Below, one piece after another: positions 52,701-64,000 of a stretch of 64,000 nucleotides of DNA. The stretch comes from Apis mellifera (Eukaryota > Arthropoda > Insecta > Hymenoptera > Apidae): positions 8,190,001 to 8,254,000 of the forward strand of contig NC_037651.1 in assembly GCF_003254395.2 (NCBI RefSeq), given 5' to 3'. The stretch's first letter is position 1. Each line of letters starts with the position of its first letter. Under the pieces are notes generated by a model that did not search any database, was not told the DNA's origin, and was given only the letters and a program-made list of their open reading frames with translations. A program made the translations under genes and the position numbers.

Positions 52701-54045
52701 CATTTCTTCAAACTGAAGTGGAGTCAAGTCCATTTTACGGCTTTGTATTGCAACCCATTTTTCATCTTCAGAATCCATATCATAGTCCGGAATATCTTGT
52801 TCCATTGCAAAAGCTTTAAAAAAATTCCATACAATTATTAAATTATTAATGTTACAAATATAATAATAATTAATTATTGAATATTAAACTTAATTTATTA
52901 TATTTTCTTACGCTGCATATGTATAAGTTGACGAGGTAGCTTATAATCAGCTGGATATATCTTATCATAAGCTTCTACATCTGTTAAATCAGTTACTTCA
53001 GGGGTAGGAATGATTAAACCCGTGCATATTGCTCTTTGCAAGTGATGTTCCTATTAAACAATTAATACAATAAATAATATATAATTTGAAAAACAAAATT
53101 AATTAAAATTTTTATTTTTATATATATTACTGTAAAAAGAAATAAAAAAAATGATATACCACATTTAAATATAAGATATAACAATATTTAATAATATTAT
53201 AATATATTATTTAATAATAATATATATTATCAATATATTATCAATAATATATTCGTAAAAATATATATAGAATATATATTTCAATAAAATGAAATATATG
53301 TAAAATGCAAAAATAAAATAGAAAATAAACTTTTAAAATATTTATGTTAATAAATATAATTCATTAAATAAAATTATATTATATTTCAATGAATATATGC
53401 ATATCATTGTCATTTTTTCAATAACATTATTCACAATTAATGAATTAATATAGAATATGGATAATCCAACAATGTATAATTAAGCATTTATTGTTTATAT
53501 ATTTGAGAAAGGAAAAGAACAATTATTGCTCAAAAATTATATTGCAAGATATATGTAAAGAAATATAACATTTTAATTTGAAAAAGCTTAAAAATTAAAA
53601 ATTCTTATACGTTGAATAGCAACGTTGGAACATCTATTTTGATTTCCTCATTAGTTTGATATACGAAGCTGACAACTGACAATAATTGTGTAACAAGATA
53701 TATAAAAGTATAAAGAATAACAATAACATAAAAAATAATGTTATCAATTACGTTTAACAATAAATATAAGGAATTTCTATACATAATAATGATAAGAAAG
53801 GTGCCATCTGCCGGTTGTTTACGAAGATGCGCCTGAGAGTAAGATGGCGGACAGGGGAAACATGCTGGAAGAAGGCTGAACGTTCGACTTACACATTCCT
53901 CCTCCTTTTCCATGCCGCTGGGCATTTGGGGCAGAGAACGATTAATGGCCGAGTAATCTGGCAAATCCGGTAATTCCTCGGCCATATAAATCGGCATGGG
54001 TTTGGAAGCGTCCAGGGCACGGGCCCTGAACGACAGCTTGCTCAT
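49704..54045 (-). CDS. E(Pc): Enhancer of Polycomb (NuA4/Tip60 subunit)
   Basis: Ten exons (54045-53893, 53050-52912, 52813-52572, 52482-52226, 52140-52005, 51898-51596, 51354-51203, 51123-50989, 50904-49933, 49821-49704) give 868 residues in consistent phase. The N-terminal EPcA region starts MSKLSFRARALDASKPMPIY and continues with PDLPDYSAINRSLPQMP, DIPDYDMDSEDEKW, FEEMMDRLEKSSG and PYLAFRRKTEKMQTRKN. GNWPW and RCIGFARRRIGRGGRVILDR follow, then a Ser/Thr/Gln/Asn-rich tail ending in MEVT. The protein anchors the catalytic module of the Tip60 histone acetyltransferase complex and acts in the nucleus. In EPC homologs the basic RRRxGRGGR region helps bind the nucleosome. Exon 7 could have a second acceptor 51 bases upstream, but only the GCAG|CCT site keeps the frame. 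Confidence 0.96.
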
Positions 54046-54480
54046 CCTGCGGCTGGTTCGCGTGTTGACAACCGAGTTGGCTGGTGTCGAACCGTGAGGC
54101 CAGTCGGATCGGCTCGGGCCTCGGACTTAGGGAACGTGAACCTGACTGGGCCTGGTTGGGGGCCCTGCGGCCGTAATACCCGGCACAGAGAGCGCTCAGG
54201 GCCTCATCGTTCTCCGGCCATCGCGCTGGAACACGGTCACTCAGTCACCAAACGAGATATATCACTTCGAAAACATGTTTGCGTGACACGGTCCCTGCTC
54301 AAAGCCATCATGGCCGACGCACAGCCATTTAACACGTTCAGCTCGAGCAGTTCCGCGATGCGACGTGCGCCGCGCGGGAATCGGCTTGCTACCGCCACCG
54401 GTCGACTCACGAGCGTCTATTGGACGCTCAGCATTTCCCCTCAATACAAGTCTCGTTCACACTACCTACGATTATCATAA
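54046..54480. promoter_or_regulatory. GC- and CpG-rich promoter region of Enhancer of Polycomb
   Basis: About 430 bp clearly richer in GC and CpG than anything else in the central window, directly upstream of the E(Pc) ATG. It probably holds the 5' UTR and a TATA-less housekeeping promoter. Open frames here (for example 54094-54480, plus) reflect high GC, not coding. Confidence 0.6.
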
Positions 54481-55498
54481 AATTCAGAAATCAATGGAAT
54501 CAAATTTGTTTAAAAATATTTGTTGATTTATAATAATAATAAAATTAAATGCTGTATTTAGATTTTGAAAGTTTTTGAAAACGCGAGTTATGCTTATATG
54601 TTAATTATTTAACGACATCTAAATAATAGTTTTCTTTAACCTATATCGTTTTATATTCCGTTTATATATGAAAAAAAAATTTTTTAATTAAATCATATTA
54701 TTAAAAAATGTTTATAAAATTATAATTAAAAAAGTATATTTAATAATTTTTCATTTTTTAAGTTAACATTTTTTCATGAAAATATTTTCGTTATGAAAAT
54801 ACAAATTTCAAAAATATAATAATGGTATATATTTATATATGTTATGTTAATAATTAAATAGTAAAAAGAATTTATTAAACTTAATAAGAATTTTTTGTTA
54901 TTATTATAACATAAGTATGTGTTTTGTATTTTAAATATCTATAATTACGCAAGCGTCGCATATGTGAGGATATTTCAAATTTTAAATTTTTCATGAAATA
55001 CAAGAATTGAAAATTAATTAATTTTATTAAATGACATTATTTATTGTTTTAATTTACAATATCAATATTAAAATTAAAACACAATTTAGTTTAAGTAAAT
55101 ATTCTTCTAACGCATTTTAACATTTTATTATACAAAAAAATATTCCAGTTATTTAAATTTTCTTAGATAATATATGTATTAAAATAAAGAAAATTAGAGA
55201 AATTTAAATAATAATTATATTATTATATGAAAACTAATGAAATTACGAAAACTAATGAAAAGAATTGAAATGTAAATGAAAAAATATATATATATTAATA
55301 TTTACAAAAAATTCCCTTATGTTCTACAAGAAATGTAGGTTAGATGAATTGATGTAATATATCGAAGTAATAAATCTAACAACAGGTATCAATTATATTA
55401 TTTTAAAATTAATGTTAACGACATTTAAATATTATGTGTTTTATTTAATAAAAAAAAAAACCTTTTATTGAAGTTAGATTATATTCGCACGTGTTGAT
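54481..55498. other. AT-rich spacer before the dehydrogenase gene
   Basis: No gene seen. The last 30-40 bases before 55499 (including TTCGCACGTGTTGAT, an E-box CACGTG) probably belong to the dehydrogenase leader. Confidence 0.5.
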
Positions 55499-57001
55499 AT
55501 GGCGCAGAATATTGCAATTCTGTCCACGATTCCTAGGTTATCTTACCATCTTCAAATGCAACTTCCAAACTTAATGATATTTGACGTTTCGCCAGGTATT
55601 ATTTTTGACATACACTTTCTTTCATACTAATGAGCTCGAATATCTTCGGCTCACAAAACTAGCAAGCACGTGTTTAAACGCACTTTTATTACTATGCTTT
55701 TCCCAATACTGTATTTGCGCATTTGAGATTTAGTTATTGGCGGAAAACTCACCCTGTTTAAATTCCTAACACGTTCTTTGAATATAGTTACATTACAACT
55801 TACATATAGTTACATAGTTTTTTTTAAATATTTTACTATAAAATTTTCAAAAATTATTTATAAAAGTCTTTTTTTTATTTTTATACTAGGTTCATTATAC
55901 AATGGAATTTGAATTTCTTTCATTTCAGATAAATGTGATACATTATCAAAATTACAAAATGCAGATATATTAATAACTGATTGCGATTTATTTTTACCAT
56001 ATACAAATAAATTACCATCTTTAAAGTGGGTACAAACAACATGGGCTGGTATTGAACCATTAGTTTCAAATTTAAAAGATAAAAATATTAATTATTCTAT
56101 TACACGCTTCTCAGATAAATCTTTTGGTTTAGCCATGTCTGAATATGTGATAGCACATATTTTTAATTTTGAACGTAATCAAAAACAACAATATCAAAAT
56201 CAAAAACACAACCAATGGATGAAAGATGGAAAAATTTCTGATCATAGACTTATTTGTGATTTATCTGTAGGTATTCTAGGTTTAGGAAATATTGGCAAAT
56301 CAAGTAATTATTTATTTTATAATAATAATAATAATAATAAATATAACAATTTTATTTATTTTATATAAAACTTGCAATTTTTATAGTTGCAGAAAAGTTA
56401 AAAATATTTGGAGCCACTGTATGGGGAATGTCAAGAACACCACTTAAAGAAAATTTAAATTATCTTGATGAACATAGAACAACTGCATGTTTGTCTGAAA
56501 TGTTAACAAATTGTGACTATATTATTAATGTTTTACCATCTACACCTAATACTGTAGGATTATTAAATGGAAATGTATTACAAAATTGTAAAAATCGGGG
56601 CAGTGTTTTTATCAATATAGGTCGAGGTACAATTATTAAAGAAGCAGATTTATTATATGCTCTTGAGCAACAATGGATTTTAGGAGCAATTTTGGATGTT
56701 TTTGAAGAAGAACCATTATCAAAAAAAAGTAAATTATGGACATTGCCACAGGTAATATTGTAATAAATATTACTATTAATTAAAATTAAATCCAGTTTTA
56801 ACTAATTAACTTATTAAATATTATTTTTAACTTATTAAATGTTTTAACTAATTAAATATTTTTATATAGGTTACTATTTCACCACATATCTCAGGTACAT
56901 CTCGCGCTCAAGATGTTGTAAAATTTTTTATTCAAAATTATGAAAAATATATTAAAGGTGAAAAATTGTTAAATACAGTAAATTTAGTAGAAGGTTATTA
57001 A
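55499..57001 (+). CDS. D-2-hydroxyacid dehydrogenase (glyoxylate/hydroxypyruvate reductase-like)
   Basis: Four exons (55499-55595, 55929-56303, 56387-56751, 56870-57001) give 322 residues in phase. The nucleotide-binding loop is VGILGLGNIGKSIAEKL, followed by FGATVWGMSRTP. The Arg after the second strand favours NADP(H) (family inference). The catalytic triad of the family is present: Arg in INIGRGTIIKEADLL, Glu in DVFEEEPL and His in ISPHISGTSRA. The family reduces 2-keto acids such as glyoxylate or hydroxypyruvate, or runs the reverse reaction; the exact substrate cannot be read from the sequence. No targeting peptide is obvious, so cytosolic is likely. The gene converges on translin, with 203 bp between stop codons. 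Confidence 0.9.
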
Positions 57002-57204
57002 ATATAAATATCAATATGTAAAAATTTTGTTTAACAATATGTAGAAATTTTCTATCTAAGTTTGATGAATACTTTTAATACAATATAAACTTAAGATAAT
57101 TAAACGTAATTTTATAATTTATAAATATGAAAATAATTTTAATAAATTATATTATTATATATTATAATATATATTATTTTTATAAGATATTTATTGAAAT
57201 ATAA

Positions 57205-58478
57205 TTATTCTGTTTCTTGAACAACTGGACTTGAAAATGGTTTCAAACCTCGTATTGTAAGATCATAAACTACTTCTTCCACTTTTTTAACAGCATATTT
57301 TAGGCCATCAAAACGTTTTCGTAGAGAATCATTTTTCAAATTTAAAAGTCTAAAACCTGCATTTAGGTCATTTACAAAACGTGCTATTTCTATAGGTCGG
57401 TTATAATCACCATTGGTAACACTATTTACAGCAAAACGACTCTGAAATATAATGTTATGGACTCTGAATATAATGTTTAAATGAGTAATGATAATATAGT
57501 ATTACATGATATGCTTACCAATTCAGCAGATAATTGTAATAAACCCATCAAGTAATCTTCTAAATCCAAATGAAAACCATCCTCTCTGTTATTTTTAACT
57601 ACAAGTATACATTATCAATTTTAATAATAAAATATATAAAAATAAAATATATTTAATTTTCTTCACATATAAATAAAAATTAAATAAAAATTTATTTAAA
57701 TAATTACATACCTCCTAATATTTCTGCAACAGTTTCTTTGGTGACCAAAACTTTAATTTCTAAATATATTATTAAAGAAGCTAAGAAACATAATTTTTGT
57801 GTAACAAAACGCCATTGATCATGAAATCTATAATATTGGTCTCTTGGTACAACTTCTGCAAGTCTTATATAGTTTTTACGTACATCTTTAAATAATTCTC
57901 TTGATGTTGCACAATATTGAGATACAACTATAAATGGGAAAAAAATAATAAAATATTTTAATAGTTTTATAATTCATTAGACACACATACTTATGTTTTC
58001 TTCCATGTTATTTTCATTATGAATATTTTGCAATATCATCAGAATATCTCTGGCACTTTTTTCAAGATCTTTTACAATAGCACGGATTTCCTTTGGTACA
58101 AAAAAAAAGATAATTTTAATTTTCTTCATATATAATATATTTCTAACCACTATTAAAATTAATTATTTTAAAAAATTAACGATATGATATGTCAATGCAT
58201 TCTAACCTAAAATATGTATGGAATTAACAAAAGAAGTAATGATAAAAAATAATTCATATTATTTACAATTATAAAATAATTTATTGAAAACCATATAATA
58301 TAATGTGATGTTTGTAAAAAAAACTATTAAAATAATATTATAATTATTTGACATTTACATTATTTTGATTTAATTTCAATATTTATAACACATTATTAAT
58401 ATATACCTCGCGCAATTCTTCTTCGTTATTTAAATAGTCTTGAAAAGAATTAAAAATTTCTGAAATTCCATCACCCAT
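57205..58478 (-). CDS. TSN: Translin
   Basis: Five exons (58478-58407, 58090-57991, 57927-57712, 57598-57519, 57441-57205) give 234 residues, against 228 in human. Diagnostic stretches are YYRFHDQWRFVTQKLCFLAS, LVTKETVAEILG, EDGFHLDLEDYLMGLLQLSA, ELSRFAVNSVTNGDYNRP, GFRLLNLKNDSLRKRFDGLK and KKVEEVVYDLTIRGLKP. Translin is an all-helical, RNA- and single-strand-DNA-binding protein that assembles with Trax into C3PO, an RNase that assists RISC activation and tRNA processing in the cytoplasm. The start ATG at 58478 gives MGDGISEIFNSFQDYL, which fits the family N terminus. All splice sites are GT/AG. Confidence 0.96.
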
Positions 58479-59220
58479 ATTTTTGAAGTTTAAAAATTTC
58501 TTTAAAAAAAATTACACGTTAATATTTTAGTATAACACTTGCGATAACACTTCAATATCCCCAATAGTAAACAATTTATGTAATAGATGGCGTCATCAAT
58601 TGTCAAATTTTAAATAAACATATTACTATTATAAAATATAAATATATATAATATCAATATATTCTTCATATTTTGTATTTTTCATCTTAACTTAACATAA
58701 TCTATAATAAATGTTGATAATTGAATATAAATGGAAATATAATGTATAATTTTTTTCTTATTATTATTACTATTTAGAAAATACACTATACAATAGAAAA
58801 TAAATGAATAAAAAATAAATCAATTATAATACTATACATATTGATATAATTTACTTACCATATTTGATTTGATAACGTATTTTCCATATTTTACTAAAAT
58901 CACTTTTGAATTTTTTAATACAATTTTAATATAATTTTATTTATGTTTAATATGTATAATATATTTAAATGATACTTAGACACTCAAAAATAAATCTAGA
59001 AAAAAAGTATATAATAATATACTTTATAAAACAACTTTTTTTTATCATAAAAAAAAGTATTTGATATAATGATATTATACACCAAATATTATATGTATTG
59101 TTACATAAAATAATGATTAATATTAAATAACATAAGTTCAAAAAGATTAATAAAATTTGCTAGATTCATAAAAAATTTAAAAATAATCATTTTTTATAAC
59201 AACGATAGAATAGTTACGAT
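58479..59220. other. AT-rich region upstream of translin
   Basis: No gene recognised. The first ~100 bp presumably contains the translin promoter. The rest is simple AT-rich sequence. Confidence 0.5.
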
Positions 59221-59288
59221 AGAAATTTATACAGATCGAGAACCGAGTTCGTAAGCGCGCAAGCTGTAAGCTGCAAGGTCTCGTGCGG

Positions 59289-59298
59289 TATATAAATA
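59289..59298 (+). promoter_or_regulatory. TATA box of a promoter with no visible coding product
   Basis: TATATAAATA lies in an isolated GC-rich block (about 59230-59480) within AT-rich DNA. A start near 59318-59325 would fit the usual spacing. Downstream there is only a chain of very short frames, and a good donor (ACAG|gtaatg) near 59829. This may be a non-coding first exon of a gene extending right, or a non-coding RNA. Confidence 0.4.
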
Positions 59299-59480
59299 GA
59301 AACCAGTAGGTCCTGCTGTGAAGTCGAGGAAGGTGGTTGGAATTCTACAGGATGCCTCTACGTAGCTCTTAGAGTGTACCTCAGGGAATCTGCGGGCGTG
59401 TCATTGATCCCAATACACGCGTTCAAGAATCCGAACGAGACTGACTTTATTGAAAAGTTTACGCCCACGTTTATGAGCTC

Positions 59481-62400
59481 ACAAGAGATGCGATCAATTT
59501 TATTAGAAGTTCTTCGATAAATTAACTTGATGGATTCATTGATATTAATATCAAGTTAATCTTTTAAAAATATTTTTTTATTACTGTTTTATACACGAAA
59601 CAATAAAATACATTTAAAAATTACACTTCATAAAAGTTAAATTATTGAAACTTGTATCTTTAAGCATATTTTTATACATTTTTCATTTTTTTATCTGACA
59701 TAATTAATAATTGATTCAAAAGAATAGATATCCTTGTTGATGACCTTCAATGCGGTTTAAATATCTTCACGCTTTATCTACAATATTCCAAGGTCTCTGC
59801 ATTGTAATTCCAATTAAGAAGTTTTACAGGTAATGATGAAGTTGATTAATTTAAATGATGATTAACTATTGTAGAAACAATAAAATAATTTTTCAGAATA
59901 ATAGTTTGGATTTAGATTTTTTTCTTTTTTAACATATTTTTGTATGTATATCATATTTATATTTTTTTTTTTACAAATAGTAATATACATAAATATATAT
60001 GTAAATATCAAATAATAATAACTATTAAAATGAAAATGGTAAAATTATTTGCATTGACGTGTACGTGTAACTGCAAATTAATAGATTGAAAACAAGTTTA
60101 TCGAAGAGACGAAAAAACACGATAGAGATAAAAAAGAAGAAAGCTGGACAAGGATAATCCGTTAAACATTAAATTCTCAAATCGTCAATCTTAAATAAAA
60201 TTTTAGATTGATTGTAATTGTAGATTTTTTTAATATCAATGCAATGCAAATATAACATTTAATTTTACTTATATAATTTTATCTTTCAAAGATTTAATTC
60301 TTGTAATAAAACATATTTTTTTTCCAATTAATTCGTATTCTGCATTTGAATCAAGTTAAAATTTATTTGAAATTTTTGCATAAAATTCGTATATTTTGAA
60401 AGAAAGATTCAATTTGATACGCTATTTTTTTTTTTTTTTTCTTAAAAGAAAATAAATCAAAATTGCAAATATTTGTATATTTTGCTAATTCCAATTTAAG
60501 ATCGATGTCTTTTTAGATTAAAGTTTCAAATAAATTTTATACTATGTAATTAATATTCATGATTAACATTCATTTTCACGATTATCGTCACGACTGTTAT
60601 ACGAAGCGTAAGAGGAATCTAGTAGCTTCTCAATATTTGTACGTTAAACAGGCTTCCTTACTCGTTTTCGTCGCGCTAATGTCAATACACCGATAGAGAT
60701 ATGCAAACATGAATACACCAACGATAAAAAGAATTGTTCGATTCCTTTAACATCCTTATTAAATACAAAACATTGAATTGTATAGTTTTTTAAATTGCGC
60801 TACTCTTTGATAACTCTATCCGTATCGTGATTATATTCTTATCGTGAGTAATACAACGTGACGAAGAGTAGAAAAACGATGCACTTGTAGTTTGCATCGA
60901 AATTAAACAAGCAATATTATACAAGAGACCAACTCATTTCGAAGCTGTGTTGCAGACAGAGCACGTCGATGTGAATAACAGTTAGTGTTCAACATACGCG
61001 TAGCACACGTGAAATGCATCAGCGTAAATGTCAGGGTCATCTGCATACATAGTAGACTTTCAAATAAACGTCGATTAAATACTCTAACTTTTACTAAATT
61101 AATATACCGAGATATCGAGTTTATAGTTAATAATAATAGTTATAATAAAATCATATAAATATTATAGGATTCATAAAAATAGAAAAAGAGCGAATAGCAG
61201 AACGATATTATTAATCGAATCGATATAAATGTAAAAATTAAAAGATAAAGCAGTTTATTTTAATATGTATAGTTTACGAAAGGGAGATTTCGTATGAGTG
61301 GCGCCGTGATAAAAAAATGCCTCCGGGCACTACTTTTTTACATCACTGCTGGAGAATTTCCTACCCGCTGGCTGCTCGCCATTACGAATCACAGTACTGG
61401 CATAATATCGAACCGTTAAGAGCCAAGAGCGCAACAAAAGAATCCATGGAATCCAAATAAACGTTTTGAAATTATATATTCTGCATTTTTTACAATATTT
61501 ATAAAAGATATGTATTGTAAAGAAATACGAATTAGATACAAACAACTTAGAAAAAAATCATATCCGCTGCGATACATTTTACAAATTTCTTCCGACTTTG
61601 ATATTATAATCCTCTTTTTTAGCTATATTTCTATGGAGAAGTATATATAACTGTTATTTTTAAAATTTTTTAGATCGACAATATAGCATGATATCGTGGT
61701 AATGAAAAAAAACAAGAATGTAAAAATTTTGCTGATCCGAGGTGGATGAAACAAAAAAGATTATTCGGTAGAAATAAAAATTGAAATTATATGCATATAC
61801 CACGCATATATCATGAAGTAGAAAACCTCTGATATTGTCAGCCCGTATGTACAATGGGAGAAAATTTTGAATAAGAAGATAACTCAGTGCAAATGAAATG
61901 GTAAATGGATCTGCAAAAAGAGATCGTTAAAATAGTAAGAATTAAGAAACAGTTTTCTATAGAAAGATATCAAAGAACTCCAGTACTTCGCGTTCAGACA
62001 CGAGAAGCAAAACACATCAGCAGGGAACCAACAGGTTTGACTTGCTGGACTAGTTAATAAATTACCGTAGTCCGCCGCCATCTTCATCTTCAAAGTTGCA
62101 AATGAGAATTCGAAATATTGTCAATTGTAAAATAAAATCTCTTGTTACAAATCCGATATTCTATCGAAAGGATAAAATAGTTTCTGTATCTAATAAGAAT
62201 GCTTATTCCTGAAACGAATATCTAATTAATGAATATGTTTAACATTAATTCAATTATCTCAAGCAATCATTGTATTCATATTTTAAAAAATTTTAGTCAG
62301 AAAAATGACTAAACTGTTGAAATTCTTGTATTGAAAATTCACTCAAATATTGTATTGTTTCAAAAGATCACAATTATTGCTATGAAGTTACAACTTCTTT

Positions 62401-64000
62401 GAGCCTATGTCTTGTCCAACTTTCCTTCTACCTTCACTTTGGAGAACATTATAACGTTTCATATATTCGAGTTTCATTCTTCTGAAAACATAAGAAAAAT
62501 TGAAAACACAGATATATGTAATAGTTGAAATTTGATAAAATCATTATTGCTTTCAAGTTATTATTTTTCCATTACATTTTAACATGTTTAACATGTTTAA
62601 CATGTTGTATATGTATTATGTTATATATAATGTGTATAATTTTGATCCATTTTTCGCATATTTCACGCAATCATAAATAGCATAAACATTTATATTAGCG
62701 ATGCAGCTGGATAAGTGGGTAGACTCACGTAGTTCGTACGACCTTCATAAAAACTCGTCGATCAGAGATTGCCGGGAATGTTGAGTGAGAACTCGCCGTC
62801 TACGGGGTGGCGAATAAAAAAGTAAGCGCCTACCTTAGCAAACGAGACATTGATACTAACTACTATGTTGATTAAATGGTAGTACAATAATGAAAGTAAA
62901 AAACGACACTAACTGCGCGAGAAAATGTATCTAATAAACAAATACACAAATACGACATCTCGTTACAATTATATTTTATTATGAAAAAAAAAAAAAAAGA
63001 TAGATCTCCATTTATAAATCAAAACAGATTGAAGATAATTTATTCATAAACATTGTCTTTTATTTCTATTCAGAAATTCTTCTTCTCCAGATAATGCAAT
63101 AATTCGTTAAAAAAAAGCAAAAAAAGAGGAGAAGAAATTTGCAGAAAGAAATTCGAATGGAAACTTTCTTTTTTATTCAATTGATTGAATTAATGGTTTA
63201 AAAAAAAATGAAACGATTTCTAGAAATGAAAATCGTGCGATTGCATAAAAATTCACCGATATATTAAAGTTCTAGCGATTTTCCGAGGATTCAAGGTTCA
63301 TGCAAGAGAAAGATAGAGACAAAGAGCAGTCCATAGGTTAAGTCCCCACCTAAGAGACCCCAAGAAAAGATGCTGGCCGCTCTCACGTGGTTAACGCACA
63401 TAGATACATATATTATCCTGGCGCGCGCACACCTTGGCCTCCCGTGGTTCGGCGGTTAGTGGTTAGTGGGTGCACAGGTTGCCGATGTGCGCACATACCG
63501 TGCGTGTTGTCAAGGTATGCCACAGGCCAATCCGGTGCCACGTATACCAATCACTGTTTTCGTTAACCGACTCCTTACATTTTATCTTTCGAAAGACACG
63601 TGAGTTTTCGTTGTCTTTTCCGACTATGTGGTTGATTTCTTTCGATCAATACAATAAATGATTCCGTTCCTCTGCCCGTTTTCGCGTGCTATTGTCTGTG
63701 ATCATGCTTCTGGTATCAGTGTAATGTGCGATGACACGCGGGAAAACCCTGGATTATCGAAGAGATTTCACAATGAACAGGATATATATCATACAAATCT
63801 TTATTGGCGTGACGTTAATCTAAGTGGGAAGTCGTTATTAATTCTACTCGATTTCGAAAATGGTAAAACATTTTGCGATAATTTTGCCACGAGTGCAACA
63901 GATCCGATACATTAATATGCACAAGTTTGTCAGAATGTGAAATGCTCCAGTTCTAAATAAATAAGAAGAAAGTTTTTACCCTGGTGAAACATTACAGTAT
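59481..64000. other. No coding gene seen; mixed-composition right flank
   Basis: AT-rich up to about 60.5 kb, then patches of higher GC and CpG (around 60580-61070, 62690-62850 and 63260-63800), resembling the left end of the window. A nine-base unit (AACATGTTT) is repeated three times near 62581. Open frames at 61330-61545, 61884-62093, 63470-63661 and 63658-63915 show no family signature. The GC-rich patches could be regulatory DNA or untranslated exons of a gene beyond the right edge. No tRNA or rRNA seen. Confidence 0.4.

Noticed and set aside
54094..54480. 128-codon plus-strand frame
   Set aside because: GC-rich promoter of E(Pc); the frame has no family similarity and opens simply because stops are rare in GC-rich DNA.
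63658..63915. 85-codon frame near the right edge
   Set aside because: No domain, no splice support, and the adjacent frame differs; cannot be supported without sequence further right.
1..64000. tRNA, rRNA, CRISPR arrays, bacterial operons
   Set aside because: No box A/B tRNA pattern, rRNA core or regularly spaced direct repeats were seen; the genes are spliced and eukaryotic.

Overview
The window looks like nuclear DNA from a honey bee (genus Apis) or a very close relative. Most of it is very AT-rich, and the genes are compact insect genes with short introns. The first ~8 kb and the last ~4 kb are richer in GC and CpG, with many TCGA words. A mariner element with the sequence features of the bee mariners sits in one intron. 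Species level is an inference: I could run no search.

I find fourteen protein-coding genes, all conserved single-copy eukaryotic families, and rebuilt each from its exons using splice signals and reading phase. Left to right: CFAP100-like (-, 5074-7871), CISD3 (+, 11409-12092), KIF23/pavarotti (+, 12512-16555), PIP4K (-, 19275-23700), CARNMT1 (+, 24734-27085), KTI12 (-, 28550-29729), a GH18 chitinase (+, 30528-34555) with a mariner in intron 1, PSMB4 (+, 35414-36698), METAP1D (-, 36822-38226), SIRT5 (+, 38531-40051), FAN1 (-, 40046-43268), Enhancer of Polycomb (-, 49704-54045), a D-2-hydroxyacid dehydrogenase (+, 55499-57001) and translin (-, 57205-58478). Exon ends were read by eye and may be off by a base in places. 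Two junctions (PIP4K near 19559 and METAP1D exon 1) are uncertain.

Region by region: 1-5 kb has no gene I can recognise, but holds a ~730-bp minisatellite. 8-11.4 kb is AT-rich and contains a ~960-bp imperfect palindrome that looks like an old foldback or TIR element. 11.4-43.3 kb is the gene-dense core, with several head-to-head and tail-to-tail pairs; METAP1D and SIRT5 share a ~300-bp promoter, and the SIRT5 and FAN1 coding regions overlap by 6 bp at their stop codons. 43.3-49.7 kb has no convincing gene and may partly be the 3' UTR of Enhancer of Polycomb. 58.5-64 kb has no coding gene, but carries a TATA promoter with no visible product.

The genes do not form one pathway. They cover cilia (CFAP100), cytokinesis (KIF23), phosphoinositide signalling (PIP4K), mitochondria (CISD3, METAP1D, SIRT5), protein turnover (PSMB4), tRNA modification (KTI12), DNA repair (FAN1), chromatin (E(Pc)), RNA binding (TSN) and small-molecule metabolism (CARNMT1, the dehydrogenase, the chitinase). 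I found no wholly new system. The best leads are a 64-codon cassette exon in PIP4K, a FAN1 that has a PIP box but no UBZ finger, the FAN1/SIRT5 stop overlap, the palindrome, and a full-length mariner whose transposase has lost a catalytic aspartate.
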